A stretch of 23,193 nt of DNA from MGBC120314 sp051880495 (lineage in GTDB: Bacteria > Bacillota > Clostridia > Lachnospirales > Lachnospiraceae): NCBI GenBank assembly GCA_051880495.1, contig JBJEOB010000008.1, positions 1 through 23,193 of the forward strand, written 5' to 3'. The notes below the pieces were generated by a model, which saw only the letters and a list, made by a program, of their open reading frames with translations, was not told where the DNA came from and did no database searches. This document shows, one piece after another, positions 15,485 to 21,619 of this stretch; position 1 is the stretch's first letter, and every line of letters starts with the position of its first letter. Made by a program: the position numbers and the translations under genes.

Positions 15485-15522
15485 CCGTCAGTTCCTACTT
15501 TATGGGAACTGGCGGTTTTTTA
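15485..15522 (+). terminator. Intrinsic terminator of the cell wall hydrolase gene
   Basis: An 11-bp stem with one G-U pair (15485-15495 with 15505-15515), a short loop and a T-rich run to about 15522, 13 bases after the stop codon. Confidence 0.9.
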
Positions 15523-15562
15523 TTTGATAGGAAATTGCGATGCAATTTCTCTACCTTGTTTG

Positions 15563-15722
15563 TATCAGACTTGGGTGTCAGAAGCTCATTTTAAATTCAT
15601 GACTTGGCAAAATGCACAAATGAAGTTGTTTGCATTCCATTGCACTAACCGTTCCGATGATTTATTTGTGCATTTTGCCATTCAAGTCTTTGATAATGAG
15701 CTTTTGACACCCAAGTCTGATA
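15563..15722. repeat. Large inverted repeat A (160-base hairpin)
   Basis: The outer arms are 28 bases each (15563-15590 and 15695-15722) and pair completely apart from one G-U. Inner arms of 16 bases (15606-15621 and 15664-15679) are perfectly complementary, with five more pairs at 15601-15605 with 15684-15688. The apical loop is 42 bases (15622-15663). No gene, promoter or T tract explains it. It may be a MITE-like element or a structured RNA; it could form a cruciform in DNA. Confidence 0.85.
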
Positions 15723-15756
15723 GAAAATTGCAGCGCAACTACGTATACAATAAAAA

Positions 15757-15781
15757 CGCTCCGCGAGAGCCCGTAAGCGGA
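15757..15781 (-). terminator. Weak terminator-like hairpin on the minus strand
   Basis: TCCGC (15760-15764) pairs with GCGGA (15777-15781). Read on the minus strand, the hairpin is followed three bases later by TTTTTATT (complement of 15749-15756). The stem is only 5 bp, so this is tentative. No minus-strand gene ends here. Confidence 0.3.
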
Positions 15782-15811
15782 CACTTTGTTCTTTGATAGG
15801 ATTAGGGTTTC

Positions 15812-15983
15812 AAAAGCTAAATAATTAAACTATATCCGTCAGATTACATAAAATTTATTAGATGAGTGACTTATGTGCTACGGAGATGAAACTCAGCTGA
15901 GGTTCATCGCAGTGTTTAGCACATTGGAACGAAGAAATAAATTTTATGTAATCTGACGAAGAAAAAAATATCATTTAGCTTTT
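15812..15983. repeat. Large nested inverted repeat B (172 bases)
   Basis: Four nested stems share one axis: 11 bp perfect (15812-15822 with 15973-15983), 23 bp perfect (15837-15859 with 15936-15958), 8 bp perfect (15873-15880 with 15917-15924), and a 12-bp stem with one mismatch centred on CAGCTG (15885-15896 with 15897-15908). Such extended symmetry cannot be chance. There is no coding frame. It ends about 30 bases before the promoter of the nfeD operon, so it may be an inserted palindromic element or a structured RNA. Confidence 0.88.
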
Positions 15984-16013
15984 GCTCTTAACCTTATCTT
16001 GATTAAAAAAATG

Positions 16014-16042
16014 ATGACAAATAACATAGAAAAGTGTACAAT
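16014..16042 (+). promoter_or_regulatory. Sigma-A promoter of the nfeD-SPFH-argF operon
   Basis: ATGACA (16014-16019), a 17-bp spacer and TACAAT (16037-16042). Transcription would start near 16049, leaving a 26-base leader with AGGAGG before the ATG at 16075. Confidence 0.65.
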
Positions 16043-16074
16043 ACTCATATACCTATAGAGAAGGAGGTAGTGGT

Positions 16075-16539
16075 ATGCCGCTTATATCTGTCAGTAATAT
16101 TGAAATGAATGCAATATTGTGGTTAGCGATTATGGTATTGTGTATTATTATTGAGAGCGTTACAGTCGGTCTGTACACAATATGGTTTGCAGGAGGATGC
16201 CTGGTTGCGTTTTTCGCATCGCTTATGGGATTTGGCGTCTGGACTCAGGCCGGTATATGCCTGATTGTCTCAGGTATATTAATCATTTTTGCAAGGCCTG
16301 TGGCACAGAGAAAGTTATCCATAGGAAAGGTAAAAACCAACGTTGAGGAACTTATTGGGGAGAAGGCGAGGGTAATTGAGAAGATTGATAATATTGCCGG
16401 AACCGGAAGGGCAATTGTGAGAGGTCAGGAATGGATGGCTCGTTCGGAAGATGATGCCGTAACATTTGACGAGGAATCAATTGTAATAATAAATAAGATT
16501 TCGGGCGTTAAATTAATTGTAAAGAAAGAGGAGGATTAA
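16075..16539 (+). CDS. NfeD-like membrane protein
   Basis: A short NfeD-family protein (154 residues, without the serine protease domain of long forms). Three hydrophobic helices lie within residues 11-74, and a soluble OB-fold domain at about 93-150 has the family pattern GRAIVRGQEWMARS. NfeD proteins pair with SPFH/stomatin-like proteins in membrane microdomains; the partner follows 3 bases downstream, which supports the call. A likely role is organising or protecting membrane protein complexes. AGGAGG precedes the ATG. It is the first gene of the operon whose promoter lies right after the palindromic island. Confidence 0.88.
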   Translation: MPLISVSNIEMNAILWLAIMVLCIIIESVTVGLYTIWFAGGCLVAFFASLMGFGVWTQAGICLIVSGILIIFARPVAQRKLSIGKVKTNVEELIGEKARVIEKIDNIAGTGRAIVRGQEWMARSEDDAVTFDEESIVIINKISGVKLIVKKEED

Positions 16540-16542
16540 TTC

Positions 16543-17457
16543 ATGATTTGGATTATTTTGTTAATTATCATTGTAGTTATCGCAGCAAGCTGTGTTAAGG
16601 TTGTACCGCAGGCTAAGGCTGTTGTTTTGGAAAGACTTGGAGCATATAGGGCAACATGGTCAGTAGGTATTCATATTAAACTTCCGATTATTGATCATGT
16701 AGCTAAGACGGTTGTGCTGAAGGAACAGGTAGTTGACTTTGCACCACAGCCGGTTATCACCAAGGATAATGTAACAATGCGTATTGATACAGTTGTATTT
16801 TATCAGATTACAGACCCTAAGCTTTATGCTTACGGTGTTGAGAATCCTATTATGGCGATTGAGAACCTTACGGCAACAACTCTTCGTAACATAATCGGTG
16901 ATCTTGAACTTGACCAGACACTTACATCACGTGAAATTATTAATACCAAGATGAGAGTTCAGCTTGATTCGGCAACAGACCCTTGGGGAATCAAGGTTAA
17001 CCGTGTAGAGCTTAAGAATATTATTCCACCTGCAGCTATTCAGGATGCAATGGAGAAGCAGATGAAGGCAGAACGTGAAAAGCGTGAGTCAATTCTTATT
17101 GCAGATGGTCAGAAACAGTCAGCAATTCTTGTTGCAGAAGGTAAGAAGCAGTCAGCAATCCTTGAAGCAGAAGCTGAGAAGGAAGCAGCAATTCTTAGAG
17201 CAGAAGCTAAGAAGGAAGCAACAATCCGTGAGGCTGAAGGTCAGGCAGAAGCTATTCTTGCAGTACAGAGAGCTAATGCAGAAGGTATCAAGTTAATTAA
17301 TGAGGCTAATCCATCAAATGCCGTTCTTCAGATTAAGAGCCTTGAAGCATTTACCAAGGCTGCAGACGGTCAGGCTAACAAGATTATTATTCCGTCAGAC
17401 ATTCAGGCAGTTGCAGGATTATCTAAGTCAATAGTTGAAGTTATAAAGGATAAGTAA
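16543..17457 (+). CDS. SPFH/Band 7 (stomatin-like, QmcA-type) membrane protein
   Basis: A 304-residue SPFH protein anchored by one N-terminal helix (residues 2-17, WIILLIIIVVIAAS). The Band 7 domain spans about 18-190, with KAVVLERLGAYRATW and the conserved DQTLTSREIINTKM. It is followed by a long coiled coil built of 11-residue repeats: five near-identical units of the type QSAILVAEGKK at residues 181-235, encoded by 33-base DNA repeats (17083-17247). The C-terminus (VLQIKSLEAFTKAADGQANKIIIPSD) is typical of the QmcA/stomatin branch, which forms large ring oligomers in the membrane. With the NfeD-like neighbour it forms the usual two-gene microdomain module. Only one base separates its stop from argF, indicating co-transcription. 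Confidence 0.93.
   Translation: MIWIILLIIIVVIAASCVKVVPQAKAVVLERLGAYRATWSVGIHIKLPIIDHVAKTVVLKEQVVDFAPQPVITKDNVTMRIDTVVFYQITDPKLYAYGVENPIMAIENLTATTLRNIIGDLELDQTLTSREIINTKMRVQLDSATDPWGIKVNRVELKNIIPPAAIQDAMEKQMKAEREKRESILIADGQKQSAILVAEGKKQSAILEAEAEKEAAILRAEAKKEATIREAEGQAEAILAVQRANAEGIKLINEANPSNAVLQIKSLEAFTKAADGQANKIIIPSDIQAVAGLSKSIVEVIKDK
17083..17247 (+). repeat. Tandem 33-base coding repeats (hendecad coiled coil)
   Basis: Five consecutive 33-base units within the SPFH gene encode 11-residue repeats with the pattern x-S/A-A-I-L-x-A-E-x-K-K. Such units favour a right-handed coiled coil. The DNA similarity between units is high enough that unit number could vary between strains by slippage or recombination. 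Confidence 0.75.
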
Positions 17458-17458
17458 A

Positions 17459-18451
17459 ATGAATTTAAAGGGACGTAATTTTTTAAAGCTTCTGGATTTC
17501 ACACCGGAAGAAATCAGATATATTATTGATGTAGCCAAGGACTTAAAAGCTAAGAAAAAGGCAGGAATTCCACATGATACATTAAGAGGTAAGAATGTTG
17601 CTCTGATATTTGAAAAGACAAGTACAAGAACACGCTGCTCATTTGAAGTTGCGGCTCATGATCTTGGTATGGGAACAACTTACCTTGATCCGGCAGGCTC
17701 TCAGATTGGTAAGAAAGAGAGTATCGAGGACACTGCCAGAGTGCTTGGAAGAATGTTTGACGGTATTGAATATCGTGGATTTGGACAGAGTATTGTTGAG
17801 GAGCTTGCTGAATATGCAGGTGTTCCGGTCTGGAATGGACTTACCAATGAATTTCATCCTACACAGATGATAGCAGACCTTCTTACCATTGAGGAGCATC
17901 TTGGCAGGTTAAAGGGCGTTAAGTTCGTATATATGGGTGATGCCCGTTACAATATGGGTAACTCGCTTATGGTTGCATGTGCGAAGATGGGCATGGATTT
18001 TGTTGCATGCACAAGCAGAAATTACTTCCCTGAAGCAGAACTTGTTGATACATGTAAGAAGATTGCAGCCGAAAATGGCGGAACAGTCACGCTTTGCGAG
18101 AATGTAGCAGAAGCTACTAAGGATGCCGATGTAATTTATACGGATGTATGGGTTTCAATGGGCGAGCCTGATGAAGTATGGGAAGCACGTATCAGTGAAT
18201 TAAAGCCATATCAGGTAAATAAGGCTGTTATGGATAATGCAAAACCAACAGCGATATTTATGCATTGTCTTCCTGCATTCCACGACCTTAAGACTAAGAT
18301 TGGCAAGGAAGTATATGAGAAATTTGGTCTTAGCGAACTGGAAGTGACTGATGAGGTGTTTGAATCTTCACAGTCAGTGGTATTTGACGAGGCTGAGAAT
18401 CGTATGCATACGATTAAAGCAATTATGGCAGTTACATTAGGTGGCTGTTAG
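17459..18451 (+). CDS. argF: Ornithine carbamoyltransferase
   Basis: Condenses ornithine with carbamoyl phosphate to citrulline in arginine biosynthesis (or, in the catabolic form, the reverse). The 330 residues are typical. The carbamoyl-phosphate loop FEKTSTRTRCSF (51-62), HPTQ (133-136), the ornithine-binding SMGEP (233-237) and the HCLPAFHD signature (269-276) are all intact. No other arg or arc gene is nearby: it sits between an SPFH gene (one-base gap) and a small membrane protein gene (13-base gap), so anabolic versus catabolic use cannot be decided from context. The ribosome site AAGGA overlaps the end of the SPFH gene, implying coupled translation. No ARG box was identified. Confidence 0.96.
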   Translation: MNLKGRNFLKLLDFTPEEIRYIIDVAKDLKAKKKAGIPHDTLRGKNVALIFEKTSTRTRCSFEVAAHDLGMGTTYLDPAGSQIGKKESIEDTARVLGRMFDGIEYRGFGQSIVEELAEYAGVPVWNGLTNEFHPTQMIADLLTIEEHLGRLKGVKFVYMGDARYNMGNSLMVACAKMGMDFVACTSRNYFPEAELVDTCKKIAAENGGTVTLCENVAEATKDADVIYTDVWVSMGEPDEVWEARISELKPYQVNKAVMDNAKPTAIFMHCLPAFHDLKTKIGKEVYEKFGLSELEVTDEVFESSQSVVFDEAENRMHTIKAIMAVTLGGC

Positions 18452-18464
18452 AAAGTGAGTAAAA

Positions 18465-18749
18465 ATGTTTACAGCGAGTAATGGAGCTTATAGAAGAACC
18501 AAAATTGTAATCGACTGGTTGAACATAGGAATCGGGGTGGTCATGTTAATCATGGCCACCGCTATTTTTATCAGACCGCAGCAGTTTAAGGTGTTAATTC
18601 CGCTGGAATTTTTCCTTAGTGCTGTGATAAACGGATTGCATGCGGCTAAGTATTATTTCAAATTTCAGAAGAAAAGCATGATTTTGCTTTCTCTGGTTTG
18701 TATTTTTATGTTTGCAGTAATGATATTTAGTATTAAAGTGTTATGGTAA
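18465..18749 (+). CDS. Small membrane protein, unknown function (94 aa)
   Basis: I do not recognise a characterised family. The 94-residue product has three hydrophobic segments at about 15-36, 42-62 and 70-93, separated by basic loops (RPQQFK and KYYFKFQKK), so it is a likely three-helix inner membrane protein. It has no cysteine motif or catalytic signature. The start ATG has only a weak site (AAGTGAG). Spacings of 13 and 15 bases to argF and birA show that it belongs to the same operon. Its frame is supported by tight packing and consistent hydrophobic pattern. Confidence 0.7.
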   Translation: MFTASNGAYRRTKIVIDWLNIGIGVVMLIMATAIFIRPQQFKVLIPLEFFLSAVINGLHAAKYYFKFQKKSMILLSLVCIFMFAVMIFSIKVLW

Positions 18750-18764
18750 CCGGGAGTACTTTAA

Positions 18765-19745
18765 ATGAAGGAAAAAATTTTAAAGATGCTGACGCAGGCA
18801 AATGACTACATTTCAGGGCAGGCATTGTGTAATGAACTGAATGTGTCACGCACGGCAATTTGGAAATATATGAACCAGCTTAAGGAAGACGGATACGAAA
18901 TAGAAGCTGTCACCAACAGGGGATATCGCCTGAAAAATCGTCCTGATGTCCTTTATGCCAATGAAATCAAGAGTAAATTAAAAACGTTATCATGGGCACG
19001 TGAAATCTATTACTACGATGAGGTGGACTCAACCAACAATGTGGCAAAAAAACTTGCTGAGGACGGAGCACCTCACGGAACTTTAGTTATTACTGAAATG
19101 CAGACAGCAGGTAAAGGCAGACGGGGAAGAAACTGGTCTTCTCCAAAGGGAAGCGGAATATGGATGACATTTATACTGCGCCCGCAGATTGGACCGGACC
19201 GTGCATCGATGCTGACACTTGTATCTGCCATGGCTGTTCAGAAAGCTATTGAGAATGAAACGGGTCTTAAAGCAGTGATTAAATGGCCTAATGACATTGT
19301 GGTAAATGGTAAGAAAGTCTGCGGAATGCTTACGGAAATGAGTGCAGAACCTGAATGGATTAATTACGTGGTTGTCGGCATCGGTATTAATGCCAATACA
19401 AAAAAATTCCCTGAGGAAATCGCAGATGTTGCGACTTCACTTAGTATAGAGCTTGGCAGAGATATTACGAGAAGTAATCTGGTTGCAGGATTCGGGGCGG
19501 CATTCGAGGGCTATTATGACAGATTCATAAAGAATGGTGATATGTCAGACCTTATGGATGAGTACAATAAAAATCTTGCTAATCTTGACAATAAAGTAAA
19601 AATACTCGACCCTAAGGGTGAATATACAGGAATTTCTAAAGGAATTAATAAAGAAGGAGAGCTTCTTGTAACGGATGAAGACGGAAATGAAAGAATAGTC
19701 CGTTCGGGGGAAGTGTCTGTCAGAGGTATATATGGATATGTATGA
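18765..19745 (+). CDS. birA: Bifunctional biotin ligase / biotin operon repressor
   Basis: BirA activates biotin to biotinyl-AMP and attaches it to carrier proteins such as acetyl-CoA carboxylase; the N-terminal domain lets the holo-enzyme repress biotin genes. Residues 1-55 form a winged helix-turn-helix (SGQALCNELNVSRTAIWKYM, ending in NRGYRL). The catalytic domain has the biotin-adenylate loop GKGRRGRNWSSPKGSGIWM (116-134) and KWPNDIVVNGKKVCGMLTEM (173-192). The C-terminal SH3-like cap (about 275-326) ends in RSGEVSVRGIYG. At 326 residues with the DNA-binding domain present, it is the bifunctional class. GGGAG precedes the ATG. The end overlaps the next gene by 14 bases. No biotin operator was recognised in this window. 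Confidence 0.95.
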   Translation: MKEKILKMLTQANDYISGQALCNELNVSRTAIWKYMNQLKEDGYEIEAVTNRGYRLKNRPDVLYANEIKSKLKTLSWAREIYYYDEVDSTNNVAKKLAEDGAPHGTLVITEMQTAGKGRRGRNWSSPKGSGIWMTFILRPQIGPDRASMLTLVSAMAVQKAIENETGLKAVIKWPNDIVVNGKKVCGMLTEMSAEPEWINYVVVGIGINANTKKFPEEIADVATSLSIELGRDITRSNLVAGFGAAFEGYYDRFIKNGDMSDLMDEYNKNLANLDNKVKILDPKGEYTGISKGINKEGELLVTDEDGNERIVRSGEVSVRGIYGYV

Positions 19746-20079
19746 GATAAATGAAGACAGAGTTTTATGTGCGTCAAGTGCATACGAGAAAAAGTATTAT
19801 CTTAACAAAAAATTTGAAAAACTGCCTGACGGAATTAAGGACGAACTCAAGATAATGTGTGTTTTGTTCACGGAGGATGTAGGCGGTGTGCTTTCACTTG
19901 AATACGATGATGACGGTAGTCTTTATTTTAAGACGGAAGCTGACGAAGATGATTTGCTTTATGATGAAGTCGGCTGCGGCCTTAAAATCAAACAGCTCCA
20001 GAATGAGAAGAGGGACCTGCTTGAAGCATTGGAACTGTATTACAAGGTATTTGTACTTGGAGAAAGCATTGAGGAATAG
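19732..20079 (+). CDS. Small acidic protein, unknown function (115 aa)
   Basis: I do not recognise a characterised family. The product is 115 residues, acidic and probably cytosolic, with no signal or membrane helix. It starts with MYEINEDRVLCASSAYEKKYYLN after two leading residues, has a beta-rich middle with many Asp/Glu (DDDGSLYFKTEADEDD, about 63-78) and ends in a helix (KIKQLQNEKRDLLEALELYYK). The start at 19732 has AGAGG 5 bases upstream; the ATG at 19738 is an alternative. It overlaps birA by 14 bases and is 6 bases from the dihydrouridine synthase gene, so co-expression is certain if the operon holds. Conserved linkage with the neighbours would be the best clue to function. Confidence 0.75.
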   Translation: MDMYEINEDRVLCASSAYEKKYYLNKKFEKLPDGIKDELKIMCVLFTEDVGGVLSLEYDDDGSLYFKTEADEDDLLYDEVGCGLKIKQLQNEKRDLLEALELYYKVFVLGESIEE

Positions 20080-20085
20080 TTATTA

Positions 20086-21036
20086 ATGAAAATAGGGAAT
20101 GTCAATATTGAAAATAATCTGATACTGGCTCCGATGGCAGGTGTAACTGACCTGCCTTTTCGATTGTTATGCAAGGAGGAAGGCTGCGGCATGCTGTATA
20201 CGGAAATGGTAAGTGCCAAGGCAATCCTTTATAAAAATAAGAATACTGAAGGGCTGATGGAAGTGACACCCGGAGAAAATCCGATTGCACTCCAGCTTTT
20301 TGGTTCGGAGCCTGAAATAATGGCTGAAATAGCCAGACAGGTGGAAGAGAGACCATTTGACATAATAGATGTCAACATGGGGTGTCCGGTACCGAAGGTT
20401 GTCAACAATGGAGAGGGCTCGGCACTTATGAAGAATCCTGTGCTTGTCGGGAAAATTGTTGAGGCAATGGCAAATGCCGTCAAAAAACCTGTGACAATTA
20501 AGATTCGTAAAGGATTTGATGATGAGCATGTCAATGCGGCAGAAATTGCGAGGATAGCGCAGGAGTCCGGTGCGGCAGCAGTTGCTGTCCACGGAAGGAC
20601 AAGAGAGCAGTATTACACAGGCAAGGCTGACTGGGACATTATTGCAAAGGTAAAGGATACAGTTTCGATTCCTGTCATTGGAAATGGAGATATTTTTAGT
20701 GCTGAGGATGCGATAAGCATGATGGAAAAAACAAAGTGCGACGGTGTGATGATTGGAAGAGGAAGCCAGGGAAACCCTTGGATTTTCAGCCGAATAAATC
20801 ATTACATGAAAACAGGCGAGTTACTTCCTAAACCGGGGCTGAAAGAGGTAAAGAAAATGATACTTAAGCATGCGGCACTGCAGCGCAGATATAAGGGTGA
20901 ATATACGGGTATTCGCGAGATGAGAAAGCATTTTGCGTGGTATACGGCAGGATATCCTAATTCTGCCGCACTCAGAAACCGTATAAATTATATAGAAACA
21001 TTTGAAGAACTTGAAGAAATGGTCAATGAAATGTAA
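20086..21036 (+). CDS. tRNA-dihydrouridine synthase, DusB-like
   Basis: A flavoenzyme that reduces uridine to dihydrouridine in tRNA using NADPH and FMN. The 316 residues fit the DusB/NifR3 class. The TIM barrel opens with LILAPMAGVTDLPFRLLC (12-29). The catalytic cysteine is Cys100 in NMGCPVPKVV. FMN and RNA contacts include TIKIRKGFD, AVHGRTREQYYTG and IGNGDIFS, then GVMIGRGSQGNPWIF. The C-terminal helical tRNA-binding domain holds REMRKHFAWYTAGYP. It starts 6 bases after the acidic protein gene with no strong ribosome site of its own, so translation may depend on coupling. The greA promoter overlaps its stop codon, with no terminator between, so read-through into greA-lysS is possible. Confidence 0.95.
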   Translation: MKIGNVNIENNLILAPMAGVTDLPFRLLCKEEGCGMLYTEMVSAKAILYKNKNTEGLMEVTPGENPIALQLFGSEPEIMAEIARQVEERPFDIIDVNMGCPVPKVVNNGEGSALMKNPVLVGKIVEAMANAVKKPVTIKIRKGFDDEHVNAAEIARIAQESGAAAVAVHGRTREQYYTGKADWDIIAKVKDTVSIPVIGNGDIFSAEDAISMMEKTKCDGVMIGRGSQGNPWIFSRINHYMKTGELLPKPGLKEVKKMILKHAALQRRYKGEYTGIREMRKHFAWYTAGYPNSAALRNRINYIETFEELEEMVNEM

Positions 21037-21065
21037 TTGACAACAAAAATAGGGTATTATATAAT
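21037..21065 (+). promoter_or_regulatory. Perfect consensus sigma-A promoter of greA-lysS
   Basis: TTGACA (21037-21042), exactly 17 bases, TATAAT (21060-21065). Every consensus base is met. It begins directly after the dusB-like stop codon. Transcription would start near 21072, giving a 37-base leader to the greA ATG. Confidence 0.93.
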
Positions 21066-21108
21066 ATCTTGTATTATTTTTTATGGATAATCCAGAAGGG
21101 AGCACGTT

Positions 21109-21594
21109 ATGGCATCAGAAAAGAAAAATATTATGACATACGAAGGTCTTAAGAAACTTGAGGATGAACTTCAGGATCTTAAGGTTGTCAGAAGAAAAGA
21201 AGTATCACAAAAAATTAAAGAAGCAAGAGAACAGGGCGACTTGTCTGAAAATGCTGAGTATGATGCTGCAAAGGATGAACAGAGAGACATCGAGGCGAGA
21301 ATTGAAGAGTTAGAGAAAATCCTTAAGAATGCAGAGGTTGTTATCGATGACGAAGTTGATAACGATAAAGTTAGTGTTGGATGTACCGTTAAGGTATTTG
21401 ATTTAGAGTATGATGAAGAAATTGAATTCAGAATTGTTGGTTCTACAGAAGCTAACAGTCTTAAAAATAAAATTTCGAACGAATCACCTGTAGGTGCTGC
21501 ACTCATCGGCAGAAAGTCAGGCGATGTTGTAGCCGTTGAGACACAGGCAGGCGTTATTGAATACAAGATTCTTTCTATTCATAAGGCTAATTAA
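21109..21594 (+). CDS. greA: Transcription elongation factor GreA
   Basis: GreA enters the secondary channel of stalled RNA polymerase and stimulates cleavage of the backtracked RNA 3' end. At 161 residues it has the usual length. The N-terminal coiled coil (about 8-80) carries the acidic tip GDLSENAEYDAAKDEQ (43-58), with Asp44 and Glu47 matching the residues that position the catalytic magnesium. The C-terminal FKBP-like domain (about 85-158) includes the typical NESPVGAALIGRKSGD. The ATG is preceded by GGGAGC 5 to 10 bases upstream. The gene has its own consensus promoter and is 25 bases from lysS, a pairing commonly seen in Gram-positive bacteria. Confidence 0.97.
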   Translation: MASEKKNIMTYEGLKKLEDELQDLKVVRRKEVSQKIKEAREQGDLSENAEYDAAKDEQRDIEARIEELEKILKNAEVVIDDEVDNDKVSVGCTVKVFDLEYDEEIEFRIVGSTEANSLKNKISNESPVGAALIGRKSGDVVAVETQAGVIEYKILSIHKAN

Positions 21595-21619
21595 TATATA
21601 ACTGTAAGGAGTGAATAAA

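Larger units (their letters stand above)
15523..15800. repeat. Segment bounded by a 9-bp direct repeat
   Basis: TTTGATAGG occurs at 15523-15531 and again at 15792-15800. Between the copies lie the first large palindrome (15563-15722) and two related short hairpins, GATAGGAAATTGCGATGCAA (15526-15545) and GATAGAAAATTGCAGCGCAA (15719-15738). The direct repeat could be a target duplication left by a small mobile element, or it could be a coincidence of a motif that recurs in this island. No transposase-like frame exists inside. Confidence 0.4.

Noticed and set aside
15482..15796. 104-codon plus-strand frame over palindrome A
   Set aside because: It starts inside a terminator stem and its residues simply mirror the inverted repeat; no ribosome site.
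15523..16013. CRISPR array or tRNA/rRNA gene in the gene-free island
   Set aside because: The repeats are two unrelated inverted pairs, not regularly spaced direct repeats, and no cloverleaf or rRNA signature is visible.
20167..20802. 211-codon antisense frame in the dusB-like gene
   Set aside because: Cysteine/histidine-rich shadow of a clear enzyme gene, without a start signal.
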